Source: Arenibacter hampyeongensis (lineage in GTDB: Bacteria > Bacteroidota > Bacteroidia > Flavobacteriales > Flavobacteriaceae). Taken from it: a DNA stretch of 64,000 bases. The position numbers were made by a program, and so were the translations under genes. The notes beneath the pieces are model-generated. The model was not told the DNA's origin. It saw nothing but the letters and a program-made list of their open reading frames with translations, and did not search any database. Position 1 is the first letter of the stretch. Each line of letters begins with the position of its first letter. Below, in pieces: positions 45,372-54,387 of this stretch. The stretch lies in contig NZ_PIOB01000001.1 in NCBI RefSeq assembly GCF_002909255.1, forward strand, positions 620,001 through 684,000. Reading direction: 5' to 3'.

Positions 45372-46391
45372 TTAAAAGGCGCTCTTAAATTGCTCCAAAA
45401 ACCGCACGTCATTTTCACTTAATAGTCTAATATCGGATATTTGGTGTAGTAATAGCGCAATTCGATCTATGCCCATACCAAAAGCGAAGCCTGAATATTC
45501 ATTGGCGTCGATCCCACAATTAGTAAGTACATTGGGGTCTACCATACCACAACCCATGATTTCCAACCAACCTGTTCCCTTGGTCATTTTGTAATCAGTT
45601 TCTGTTTCCAATCCCCAATAAACATCTACTTCCGCACTGGGCTCCGTAAATGGGAAGTAGGATGGTCTAAGCCTTATTTTGGATTTACCGAATAGCTCGG
45701 TGGTAAAAAATTGTAGCGTTTGCTTTAAATCCGCAAAAGACACGTCCTTATCTATATAAAGTCCTTCTACCTGGTGGAAAAAGCAATGAGAGCGTGCGGA
45801 TATAGCCTCGTTCCTATAAACCCTACCAGGTGATATGGTCCTGATCGGGGGTTTGTTATTTTCCATATAGCGCACTTGTACCGATGAGGTATGCGTTCGC
45901 AATAAAATGTCAGGATTGGTCTGTATAAAAAAGGTGTCCTGCATATCCCTGGCCGGATGGTATTCCGGAAGGTTTAGGGCGGTAAAGTTGTGCCAATCAT
46001 CCTCTATTTCAGGACCTTCCGAGACATTGAACCCAATTCGGGAAAAGATGTCGATGATCTGATTTTTAACGATGGAGATAGGATGACGCGTTCCGAGTCC
46101 CAAGGGCTCTCCCGGTCTGGTAAGGTCCCCATAAATTCCTTTTTCCTCCCTCTTGTTTTCAATGGCCTCCCTGAGGGCGTTTACCTTTTCGGCGGCAACA
46201 GATTTTAGTAGGTTTACCGTTTGACCAAACTCCTTCTTTTGGTCGGTGGGAACGTTTTTGAAATTTGAAAAAAAATGATTGAACAACCCTTTTTTTCCTA
46301 AGTATTTAATTCGGAATGCCTCAATGGCCTCTTTATCGGTAGAATTAAACTTTTCTACCTCCAATATATGTTCCTTTATTTCCTCTATCAT
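45372..46391 (-). CDS. pheS: Phenylalanyl-tRNA synthetase alpha subunit
   Basis: A 339-residue catalytic subunit that charges tRNA-Phe together with PheT, which is not nearby. Class II motif 2 is SPGRVYRNEAISARSHCFFH and motif 3 is GMGIDRIALL. The N-terminal coiled-coil arm spans about residues 1-90. The start was moved from 46433 to ATG 46391, which gives the usual family N-terminus MIEEIKEHI and length. Confidence 0.95.
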   Translation of the reverse strand: MIEEIKEHILEVEKFNSTDKEAIEAFRIKYLGKKGLFNHFFSNFKNVPTDQKKEFGQTVNLLKSVAAEKVNALREAIENKREEKGIYGDLTRPGEPLGLGTRHPISIVKNQIIDIFSRIGFNVSEGPEIEDDWHNFTALNLPEYHPARDMQDTFFIQTNPDILLRTHTSSVQVRYMENNKPPIRTISPGRVYRNEAISARSHCFFHQVEGLYIDKDVSFADLKQTLQFFTTELFGKSKIRLRPSYFPFTEPSAEVDVYWGLETETDYKMTKGTGWLEIMGCGMVDPNVLTNCGIDANEYSGFAFGMGIDRIALLLHQISDIRLLSENDVRFLEQFKSAF

Positions 46392-46475
46392 GGTAACTGC
46401 TTGGCTTGTCTTTCCTAAAGATAGGAACCACAAATTTAAAACTTTTATGCCACGCGGCGAATAGATTTTGCTGAA

Positions 46476-46512
46476 ATAAAAAACGAGCCCCTTAGGTGAG
46501 TGGGGCTCGTTT
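46476..46512 (-). terminator. Terminator of the SulP transporter gene
   Basis: A perfect 11-bp G/C-rich stem (46481-46491 with 46502-46512). Read leftward it is followed by a U-rich run. It ends the SulP message before pheS. Confidence 0.85.
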
Positions 46513-46516
46513 AATT

Positions 46517-48367
46517 TTAGGCAGGTACACGTTCACTTAGTACCTTTTCCTTTTGTTTGATATAATTGGTACAATCTTGAAAATTATTGAATATATTCTC
46601 TTTGGATACCAAATCGGGAATGATGTCAATTCGTTCCATCATATATCTTGGCTGATCAAGGACATCCACGAATAGCACTTCAATGTTATCGCGGCGTAAA
46701 TCTACTAGAATATCCTCCATAGCATATAGTCCGGATTGATCCATATATTGCATTCTATCCATTCTAATGATAACTGTGGACGCCGTCTTTGGTATTTGCT
46801 TGGCAAGTTGTTGAAAATCACTTGTAGAACCAAAAAATAAGGGGCCTTTGACGTGTTTAATAAATACACTTTCCTTAAGGTTCTCAGGGAAGGTTCCCTC
46901 GTCAGCCCAGGCTTTTTCCTTTAGTAGGGGCTTCACATCGGAACGTTCCGCTGTTAGATCGCCCATTTTCTTCATAAAGATTAGTGATGCAATGACAAGA
47001 CCTATACCAACTGCACTTACCAAGTCCCAAAAAACAGAAAGTAACAATACCAAAATCATAATGGCAACTTCACTTTTTGGCATGGCCGGCATAGCCTTTA
47101 ATCCTTTGTAATCCATAACACCAATACCTACGGTTACCAAAATACCGGCTAAAACAGCTGCTGGAATTTGCGAAGCAACCGGTCCTAAGGCCAGTAAGAT
47201 AATTAATAGTAATATCGCCGCAATAGCTCCGGACAAACGTGTTTTACCTCCTGCATTAATATTTACAACGGTACGAATTGTTGCTCCGGCTCCTGGTATA
47301 CCTCCAAAAATGGAGGCTATACTATTTCCTATACCTTGACCCAATAATTCCTTATTGGGATTATGCTTTGTTTTGGTCATGTTATCGGCAACAACCGAGG
47401 TTAATAGGGAATCTATAGCTCCAAGTACTGCCAAGGATAGGGCTGCAAATAAGTATGGGGATATCTGGGCGAATTTAAAATCGGTAAACATTTCGAAATG
47501 TGGCATAGGAAAGCCACTTGGTATTTCTGCAATAGGCCTGTAATCCAGATTAAAGGCAAAAGCCACACCGGAGACAGCCAATAAGGCCACCAAAGTACTT
47601 GGCACTGCTGTTGTTATTTTTTTGAAGCCAAAGATTATAATTATGGTCGCTAGTGCAAGGATCAATTCCAGCCAATCTATATTGGCCAAGGCCCTTGGCA
47701 ATATTTTCACTGTGCCCAATACGGACTTGGCCTCTGTACCGGCCAAACTCTGGGCCTCCATCAGAATATTGTCAGCACTAACTTCTCCTGCTCTTTTTTG
47801 GGTTTCTGTGAAGTCTTCCAACACCAAGTAACCTTCCCCGGCCTCGTCTTTAAGGATTTTTTCCAGTATTACTTCTTCCGCCAATGGTGTATATTGGGAA
47901 ACGTAGTCTTTATCCTCTTTAGGATAATAACCAATAGCTGGTAAAATTTGGGTAATGATGATGATGACCCCAATGGCAGTCATAAATCCTGAAACAACGG
48001 GGTAGGGAATGTATTTAATGTATTTTCCTATACCTATAACACCCAATAGAATTTGAAGTATACCTGCCAACAAGAAAACCAAAAGGATAGAGGGCAACGC
48101 CTTTTCCACATCCCCGTTGTTCACTGCCACAATACCTGCAATGACCACTAAACTAACTGCTGTCATAGGAGCAGTGGGGCCACTAATTTGAGAGGGGGTG
48201 CCCCCAAATAAGGCAGCAAAGAAGCCTATGAATATGGCTCCGTATAATCCGGCGTCCGGTCCAAGTCCTGAAGAAACCCCAAAGGCAAGTGCCAAGGGTA
48301 AGGCAACGATACCGGCGGTAATTCCCCCGAATAGATCGCCCCTTAAATTTGAAAATATATTTTTCAT
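46517..48367 (-). CDS. SulP family inorganic anion transporter
   Basis: A 616-residue inner-membrane carrier. About 14 hydrophobic segments (1-470) with the SulP start (GGITAGIVALPLALAFGVSSG) are followed by a STAS domain (~495-605, MDQSGLYAMEDIL). SulP proteins carry sulfate, bicarbonate or other anions. A carbonic anhydrase gene is just upstream on the same strand, so sodium-driven bicarbonate uptake as in BicA-type members is the most likely role here, by inference. Confidence 0.9.
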   Translation of the reverse strand: MKNIFSNLRGDLFGGITAGIVALPLALAFGVSSGLGPDAGLYGAIFIGFFAALFGGTPSQISGPTAPMTAVSLVVIAGIVAVNNGDVEKALPSILLVFLLAGILQILLGVIGIGKYIKYIPYPVVSGFMTAIGVIIIITQILPAIGYYPKEDKDYVSQYTPLAEEVILEKILKDEAGEGYLVLEDFTETQKRAGEVSADNILMEAQSLAGTEAKSVLGTVKILPRALANIDWLELILALATIIIIFGFKKITTAVPSTLVALLAVSGVAFAFNLDYRPIAEIPSGFPMPHFEMFTDFKFAQISPYLFAALSLAVLGAIDSLLTSVVADNMTKTKHNPNKELLGQGIGNSIASIFGGIPGAGATIRTVVNINAGGKTRLSGAIAAILLLIILLALGPVASQIPAAVLAGILVTVGIGVMDYKGLKAMPAMPKSEVAIMILVLLLSVFWDLVSAVGIGLVIASLIFMKKMGDLTAERSDVKPLLKEKAWADEGTFPENLKESVFIKHVKGPLFFGSTSDFQQLAKQIPKTASTVIIRMDRMQYMDQSGLYAMEDILVDLRRDNIEVLFVDVLDQPRYMMERIDIIPDLVSKENIFNNFQDCTNYIKQKEKVLSERVPA

Positions 48368-48407
48368 TTTAATTTTTTATTTTGATTATAGTTATTGACA
48401 ATTCACA

Positions 48408-48447
48408 GCACAGAGCCAATAGGCGGTAAACCGTATTGGAGTTGTGC
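48408..48447. other. Long imperfect hairpin between carbonic anhydrase and SulP genes
   Basis: GCACA, CCAATA and CGGT pair in order with ACCG, TATTGG and TGTGC around a 2-nt loop (48408-48447), with small internal loops. There is no U run, so it is not a simple terminator. It sits 41 bp before the SulP start, in the mRNA leader or spacer. Confidence 0.5.
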
Positions 48448-48516
48448 AATGAACGGGATATCTTTAAATTAATGTCCAGTGAGCTGAAATCGGTGTACCC
48501 AATTGCTAGCGCTGAC

Positions 48517-49146
48517 CTAATCGAGATGGTAGATTTCCATTATGTTTTTTAGAATACCCTTGAAATCTATTTTAAGGTCTACGAGTTTTCCGGTATGTAT
48601 GTCGAAAACCCAGCCATGTACCGTAAGGTCGCGATCTCTGGCAGCTTTTTGTACGGCTGCAGTCTTAATGAGATTAATGCATTGTTCCTGTACGTTCAAT
48701 TCTACTAGGCGATCATATCTTTTGTCTTCGTCGTTTATGGCGTTTAGTTCTTTGGCATGTATTCTATATACATCCCTTATGTTTCTTAACCATGGATTTA
48801 GAATACCCAAATCGGCAGATTGCATAGCTGCTTTTACACCTCCACAGGAATAATGTCCGCATACAACAACATGGTTCACTTTTAGGTGTTCAACTGCATA
48901 ATTTACCACGGACATAACATTTAGGTCTATGCTTATGACCATATTGGCAATGTTACGGTGTACAAAGACCTCTCCAGGACCCATACCCATAAGCTCTTCG
49001 GCAGTTACTCTACTGTCCGAGCATCCTATATAAAGTATTTCCGGACTCTGTCCTTTGCCCATATCGCTGAAAAATTCCGGACTTACCGATAATTTTTCTT
49101 GAATCCATTTTTCGTTATTTTTAAAAACTTGATCTAGTTTTTTCAT
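48517..49146 (-). CDS. Beta-class carbonic anhydrase
   Basis: A 209-residue cytoplasmic zinc enzyme that interconverts CO2 and bicarbonate. The zinc ligands are Cys42 (GCSDSRV), His98 and Cys101 (CGHYSCGG), with the Asp44-Arg46 dyad in CSDSR. The length fits the beta class. It lies 149 bp upstream of the SulP transporter on the same strand. Together they probably supply bicarbonate for carboxylases or pH balance. Confidence 0.95.
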   Translation of the reverse strand: MKKLDQVFKNNEKWIQEKLSVSPEFFSDMGKGQSPEILYIGCSDSRVTAEELMGMGPGEVFVHRNIANMVISIDLNVMSVVNYAVEHLKVNHVVVCGHYSCGGVKAAMQSADLGILNPWLRNIRDVYRIHAKELNAINDEDKRYDRLVELNVQEQCINLIKTAAVQKAARDRDLTVHGWVFDIHTGKLVDLKIDFKGILKNIMEIYHLD

Positions 49147-49536
49147 CTTTTATATGTTTTTTAAAGTCATAGTTAAATTGCCATTTGAAGGGTGTACACC
49201 TTGTTATCTTTGATAACCCGGCGAATCTTTTGTTACATGAGTATTTGGGACCTAGTCAAAAGACAATGACTTAATTTATATGCTTATGTATTTTCGTTTA
49301 GCTAATTGTTTATTCAAATTTAAAGCGAACATTGTTTCTACAATCAATTACACTGCCTTCTAATGAGGTGTAAATAATTATAAATCATTTTGGGAATGTG
49401 CTTTTGGCAGGGCTGTAAGCCCAGTTAAACACCTCCTTTAAATTTCCGCTTGTTAAATTAGTGGATATATCGGTATTGGGCACATGTTTCCTTGAAAATT
49501 ATGCCTCCAAATATATCCAATGTAAAGTAATGAATA
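49147..49536. other. Intergenic region upstream of the carbonic anhydrase gene
   Basis: This 390-bp AT-rich stretch should carry the carbonic anhydrase promoter, but no exact -7 box is visible. A palindrome GTTATC-TTT-GATAAC at 49203-49217 lies 57 bp before the start and could be an operator. I see no gene. Confidence 0.4.
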
Positions 49537-49833
49537 TTAGGAAAGAAGTTCCGGAGGAGGAAGATTAATATCCAATATATAATTGGAGGAGCCCAGTAGG
49601 TATCTGGAATGGGCCACCTTTTTTTTATTCAGGAAGGATGAAAAAAAATCTTCCGTATTATTATTTAAAATGTGTTTTTCAGCAACGTATTTATTGACGG
49701 AATTTTGATTTTCCTCTTCATTTAAGTTGGATACCACAATAACCGTATTATCCCCAACGATGGTGATAATAGCCGGGGCCATAATGGCAAAAATCCAATA
49801 AAACAAAAGTATGTAGAGGAAACTTTTCTTCAT
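49537..49833 (-). CDS. Small exported protein of unknown function
   Basis: A 98-residue protein beginning MKKSFLYILLFYWIFAIMAP at ATG 49833. The longer frame starts at a TTG. The start is a hydrophobic segment that could be a signal peptide or a single membrane anchor, followed by a short polar region. The C-terminus INLPPPELLS is proline-rich. I do not recognise it. It follows the bat operon on the same strand, 59 bp after batE. Confidence 0.5.
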   Translation of the reverse strand: MKKSFLYILLFYWIFAIMAPAIITIVGDNTVIVVSNLNEEENQNSVNKYVAEKHILNNNTEDFFSSFLNKKKVAHSRYLLGSSNYILDINLPPPELLS

Positions 49834-49892
49834 AAAAAAATTCAATGTTGCGAAGATAATGGTAATACTGTTATAAGACTGTTAAATAATTT

Positions 49893-50651
49893 CTAAAAGT
49901 CTTTTAGTTCCTTAATGTCATCAGCCAACAGCCAGCCTGTTTTACCATCGGCTATTTGAATTTTTTTCCAGTCATTTAATTCTTCCAGCACATGTACCTT
50001 GGCACCGGCATGCAGATTGAAAATGGCTTGACTCCTGTTGTTAGGTTCTGATTTAATACCAACTTCTTCCGCGAAAACAATAGCTGGTTGATCGGATTTA
50101 AATTTAGAAAATTCTAGATAGGCCAGTAATGAGGCAAGGACTGAAAATAAAAGAAATATGAAGCTACTGATAAATGCTATTCGCTTTTGAGTAGAAAATT
50201 TGAAATAATAAAATGCAATATAACAGCACACGAAGAGCATCATGAATCCCACTGCGACGTAGGCCCATTGATCAAATGAGAGATATGCGGTTAGTTTATT
50301 GTATATTTTGGAAATAGTAGTTTGTGGCAAGGGTTCAATGGCATCCAAAGTCATATTTTGTGCATATGCCAAGTTGGTCCTAATGTCTTGGTCACTGGGT
50401 TTTAGCAACAATGCCTTTTCATAATAATAAATGCTCGGAGCAATATTATTTAGCTTGTAATAGGTGTTGCCCAGATTGAAATAAAGTTCGGCGGAATGTT
50501 CCCCGCTCTCCAATATTTTTAAGTAGTTGTTTGCCGCCTTGGTATATTCCCCTTCGTTATAGGATGTTGTAGCTTGGTCAAATAGCTGTTCGTTTTGGGT
50601 ATATCCCAAGGTACATACCAAAAAGGCTAAAATAGTTAATACACGTACCAT
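49893..50651 (-). CDS. batE: BatE: TPR and SH3-like membrane protein
   Basis: A 252-residue protein with a signal peptide (ending TLGYTQ) and two to three TPR repeats (about 20-95). Two membrane segments follow (about 134-152 and 158-180), then a bacterial SH3 domain (~195-252, VGIKSEPNNRSQAIFNLHAG, GKTGWLLADD). It is the last bat gene, 3 bp after batD. TPRs and SH3 domains point to protein binding at the membrane; the partner is likely in the Bat complex. Confidence 0.85.
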   Translation of the reverse strand: MVRVLTILAFLVCTLGYTQNEQLFDQATTSYNEGEYTKAANNYLKILESGEHSAELYFNLGNTYYKLNNIAPSIYYYEKALLLKPSDQDIRTNLAYAQNMTLDAIEPLPQTTISKIYNKLTAYLSFDQWAYVAVGFMMLFVCCYIAFYYFKFSTQKRIAFISSFIFLLFSVLASLLAYLEFSKFKSDQPAIVFAEEVGIKSEPNNRSQAIFNLHAGAKVHVLEELNDWKKIQIADGKTGWLLADDIKELKDF

Positions 50652-50654
50652 TGC

Positions 50655-52433
50655 TTAAATTTGTTTGTCCAATTGTGAAATAACCTCACTGGCTTTGTTG
50701 TAATCCTGTTGCATCTGTACATCTGAGAAGGGGCTATACCTAGCCATTTCGCAATTTTTAAGTAATCCAACAAATCCTTCTTGAGTTGCGTTGTCTACAT
50801 TTTTTTCGCTTAATAAAGTGGCGATCTTATCCTTGCTAAATTCGGAAGTCTCTATTTTTAGCTTGGCCTTTAAATAATTGTGCAATGCTTTCTCCAGAGC
50901 CACATAAAAGGATTCCTTGGAGCCTAGGGCTTTTTTGGCGGCAGAGAGATACTTTCTAGCCAGTTTATTGGCGCGCTTTATTTTATTTCCCTCAACGTCA
51001 CTTGCAATTGCTTCTCTTTTTTTGCCAAATAGTATTGCAATGGGGATCAACAATAGAGGAAGGAGCCACCAAAGTAAAAAGCTAGTTGAACCAAAAAAGT
51101 AATTACTGCCTATAGCTTTTAGATTTGGCTGTAATTTGTTGAATACAAATTGATTTCCTATAGCCACGACCTTTTGTTTATTGCCGGAAATGGGCCCCGT
51201 ATTGTCCGCATTCGCACTAGTTGGACCTTCCAATACATTGATCAGAATTTCCCCAGAATTCAAAGTTTGATATTTTTCAGTTTTCGGATTAAAAAAACTA
51301 AACGCTATACTGGGAATAGGATATTTTCCCCTAAAGGTTGGGACAACAGTATAGCTATTACTTACATTGCCTTCCATTCCGGATAGTGTGGTTCTAACAC
51401 TTTCGTTAAACTCTGGCTCATAAACCTCCAAGGAACTAGGTAGGTTTAATCCTGGAATCTCGAAAAGCTTTAGATTTCCCTTTCCATTAATGGCCACTTT
51501 AGCCTGGAGGGATTCGGATGCGTTTAAATGGGTTTTACTGGTGGTTACCGTAAATTGAAATTCTCCAACAGCACCACTAAAATCTGCTGGTTTCCCTTCG
51601 CTTGGCAATGGTTTAACATTTATAGTTCTGTTACCTGCTGATACCGTCTTGTTGGTTTGGGCAAATATTCTTCCTCCAAAAAAATCACGTTTGTTAGTGG
51701 GGATCTGTAGGCTTACATCCAAAGAAAGGGGTTCTATTTCCAATTCTCCCGTTTTCTGTGGGTATAGGACTACTCTTTTTAAAATTACCGATCTATAGGA
51801 TTTGCCATTATAAGTGGTATTCTGAATATCGTATTTGGTAACTGGAATATCCTGGCTCCAGAAATTGTTATATTTTGGGTTGTCCAAGGCCCGAAAATTG
51901 GTTACGTCTATTGTGGGGCTGGCATATAGTTTATATACCACTGTAACAGCTTCATTGAGATACGGACTGGTTTTGGATATTTCTGCTACCAGATGTAGGC
52001 TTTCATCGGCCACGTCATCTACGGTTTTTTCCCCATCCGGCCTTTCAACTGCGGCAGTAACCTCCACTTCTTTAGGGAGTGATTTATAGGTTTCGCCTTT
52101 GATGACAATAGTAGACTGTTTAATAGTAAATTTCCCTCTGGCCGTTGGGGCAAGGGTATAGCTGTATGTTTTGGAAAAGCTCCTTACTCCGTTGACCCAT
52201 GAAGAGCTAATGGACTGTGATGGTCCCATAAGTACCCTGAACCCCTCAAAATCCGGGGGAACAAAATTATCTCCATCCCTGTTCATGGTAAAGTCGACCC
52301 GTAAGCGTTCGTTAATGCCCAACACATCTTTGCTGAGATTCATTTCGAAGGTTACGGACTCGTCATCCTGGGCATTTAATACCATGCCGAGAATAAAAAG
52401 GGAAAATAACGATATGTAGCTTTTAATATTCAC
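50655..52433 (-). CDS. batD: BatD: oxygen-tolerance membrane protein
   Basis: A 592-residue protein with a signal peptide (ending LNAQ) and a large periplasmic beta-rich part of repeated Ig-like domains (about 25-430). One C-terminal membrane segment (LLWWLLPLLLIPIAILFG) is followed by a cytoplasmic helical tail. It starts at GTG 52433. BatD is required for aerotolerance in Bacteroides; its molecular role is unclear. It lies 5 bp after batC. Confidence 0.88.
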   Translation of the reverse strand: MNIKSYISLFSLFILGMVLNAQDDESVTFEMNLSKDVLGINERLRVDFTMNRDGDNFVPPDFEGFRVLMGPSQSISSSWVNGVRSFSKTYSYTLAPTARGKFTIKQSTIVIKGETYKSLPKEVEVTAAVERPDGEKTVDDVADESLHLVAEISKTSPYLNEAVTVVYKLYASPTIDVTNFRALDNPKYNNFWSQDIPVTKYDIQNTTYNGKSYRSVILKRVVLYPQKTGELEIEPLSLDVSLQIPTNKRDFFGGRIFAQTNKTVSAGNRTINVKPLPSEGKPADFSGAVGEFQFTVTTSKTHLNASESLQAKVAINGKGNLKLFEIPGLNLPSSLEVYEPEFNESVRTTLSGMEGNVSNSYTVVPTFRGKYPIPSIAFSFFNPKTEKYQTLNSGEILINVLEGPTSANADNTGPISGNKQKVVAIGNQFVFNKLQPNLKAIGSNYFFGSTSFLLWWLLPLLLIPIAILFGKKREAIASDVEGNKIKRANKLARKYLSAAKKALGSKESFYVALEKALHNYLKAKLKIETSEFSKDKIATLLSEKNVDNATQEGFVGLLKNCEMARYSPFSDVQMQQDYNKASEVISQLDKQI

Positions 52434-52438
52434 TTGAG

Positions 52439-53284
52439 TTACCAGTCTTTTTCATTTTTGGTCTTTACACCTTTCACTTTTTGTGCATCAATTTTTTCCT
52501 GTACTTTTTTCTCTTCGTTTTGCATTGCCTCCAACAAATTTTTTACCTGTTGTGGAGATAATTGGTTGGGCCTTGGCTGCTGTTGCTTTTGCTCCTCTGC
52601 CTTATACGGTTCGTCGTTTTCCTCCTCATTATCTCCTTCTCCTTCTTTATTGTCTTCTTTCTTTTCCTCTCCTTCATCCCCGTCTTCCTTCTTGTCGTCC
52701 TGGTCCTCTTTTTGGTCGCCTTTATCGTCTTCGTTCTTATCCCCTTCCTTTTTATCTTCGTTTTGATCCTTCTGGTCATCCTTGTCCTGGTCGTCCTTAT
52801 TTTGATCATTTTTTTGCTCTTCCTCCTGCTGCTTTTTTAGCATTTCTTTGGCCAAAGCCAAATTATAGCGGGTCTCCTCATCTGTAGGGTCATTTCTAAG
52901 GGCCTCTTTATAGGCGTCTACAGCTTTTTGATATTCTTTGTTTTTCATAAAGACATTACCCATATTGTGGTAGGCCTTATGTTTGTCTTTTTTATTGGAA
53001 GCATTTTCGCCCGCCTGCTTAAACCGTCCAAATGCCTCGCTATAAGTTTCGTTCTCATAATAGGCATTTCCCAAATTATAGGGGGCAATACTACTTTCGG
53101 CACTCTTGGAGATTGCTCTTCTATAATTGGCCTCGGCATTAACAAAATTGCTTTCAGAGAGTTCTTTATTTCCCTCCCAAGTGTAATTGGTGGCAATTTT
53201 AATTGCCTTTTCTTTTTCCTTATCCACTTCCTGGGCATGGGCCAGGCCTCCGATCAAAATGATGATAAATACTATCTTTCCCAT
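52439..53284 (-). CDS. batC: BatC: TPR protein with acidic low-complexity tail
   Basis: A 281-residue exported TPR protein (signal ending AHAQ) with three TPR units (about 35-145). After that an unusual ~85-residue segment is almost only Asp, Glu, Lys, Gln and Asn. A short C-terminal region then contains NQLSPQQVKNLLEAMQNEEK. The extreme charge is a natural trait of this protein, and the matching low-complexity DNA produces long frames on the other strand that are not genes. It lies 13 bp after batB. Confidence 0.85.
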   Translation of the reverse strand: MGKIVFIIILIGGLAHAQEVDKEKEKAIKIATNYTWEGNKELSESNFVNAEANYRRAISKSAESSIAPYNLGNAYYENETYSEAFGRFKQAGENASNKKDKHKAYHNMGNVFMKNKEYQKAVDAYKEALRNDPTDEETRYNLALAKEMLKKQQEEEQKNDQNKDDQDKDDQKDQNEDKKEGDKNEDDKGDQKEDQDDKKEDGDEGEEKKEDNKEGEGDNEEENDEPYKAEEQKQQQPRPNQLSPQQVKNLLEAMQNEEKKVQEKIDAQKVKGVKTKNEKDW

Positions 53285-53297
53285 ATTCCTTCTTCGT

Positions 53298-54335
53298 TTA
53301 TCGCTCGTTAAACAGATTCAGTTTTTTCAACCATTTGGTTTTTCTATCCAAGACAAAAACGTCTAAAAATAAGAATAAAAGGCCTGCTCCCAAAAACCAT
53401 TGAAATTGATCTTTGTATTCGGCAAATTGTTTTGCCTCAAATTCCTTCTTGTCCATCTGGTTCAATTGCTCCTTAATAATAGCAACAGCATCTTCCGTAT
53501 TATCCCCATTTATATAAAGTCCGTTGCCTTCGTCGGCAATTTCCTGCAGCACTTCTTCATTTAATTTTGTAATGACGACTTCCCCTTGGTTATCTTTTTT
53601 AAGGCTTTCAACAATGCCGTTTCTTTTAAGGGGTATAGGTGCTCCTTTGGTTTTTCCTACCCCAATGGTAAATACCCTTATTCCTTCATTGATCGCCTCC
53701 TCAACAGCATTGGCCACTTTACCTTCAGAATGGTCCTCTCCGTCCGAGATTATAAATAGGACCCGATTGGTTTGTTCTTCATCGTCATAATAAGTAGAAG
53801 CCAATTCTATAGCTTGATCTATAGCCGTTCCTTGGGAGGAGAGCATATCGGTATTCATATTCTGCAAGAACATTTTGGCAGCACCATAATCGGTGGTTAT
53901 GGGCAATTGTGGAAACGCCTGGCCTGCATAGGCAATGATCCCAATCCTGTCGCTTGCCAATTGATTGATAATTTCTGAGACCAAGCGTTTTGCCTTTTCC
54001 AGCCTATTGGGTGCAATATCCTCGGCCAACATACTTTTGGAAACGTCTACTGCAAACACAATATCTACCCCTTCCCTTTTCACCGTTTCCAATTTGGTGC
54101 CAATTTTTGGATTGACCAAGGCCATGGTTAAAGATGCGATTCCCAATAGAATAAAAATTAATTTAAGGCTGGATTTAAAATTGGACCTGTCCGGGGTCAA
54201 TCGCTTTAGTAGAGTAAGGTCTGCAAATTTTCTTTGTGTTCTTTTTTTCCAAAATTGAAGCAGCACAAAAAGGACAACCATCACCGGAATGATGGATAAC
54301 AGGTATAAATATGATTTTTCGTCTAACTGAATCAT
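53298..54335 (-). CDS. batB: BatB: VWA domain membrane protein
   Basis: A 345-residue inner-membrane protein with two N-terminal membrane segments. A von Willebrand A domain has the MIDAS motif DVSKS (97-101), and a last membrane segment lies near the C-terminus (FLGAGLLFLFLDVFVLDRK). VWA domains bind proteins through a divalent metal. In Bacteroides the Bat proteins support survival in oxygen. It lies 52 bp after batA. Confidence 0.92.
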   Translation of the reverse strand: MIQLDEKSYLYLLSIIPVMVVLFVLLQFWKKRTQRKFADLTLLKRLTPDRSNFKSSLKLIFILLGIASLTMALVNPKIGTKLETVKREGVDIVFAVDVSKSMLAEDIAPNRLEKAKRLVSEIINQLASDRIGIIAYAGQAFPQLPITTDYGAAKMFLQNMNTDMLSSQGTAIDQAIELASTYYDDEEQTNRVLFIISDGEDHSEGKVANAVEEAINEGIRVFTIGVGKTKGAPIPLKRNGIVESLKKDNQGEVVITKLNEEVLQEIADEGNGLYINGDNTEDAVAIIKEQLNQMDKKEFEAKQFAEYKDQFQWFLGAGLLFLFLDVFVLDRKTKWLKKLNLFNER

Positions 54336-54387
54336 TTTGTATTCTTCATTTTTGAATCAAACCCCTTGGAGCCCAGCTTGCTTTTAT

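Noticed and set aside
52483..52887. Rightward frame of ~135 residues across the BatC acidic region
   Set aside because: It is the complement of the low-complexity Asp/Glu/Lys codons of batC and has no protein-like features.
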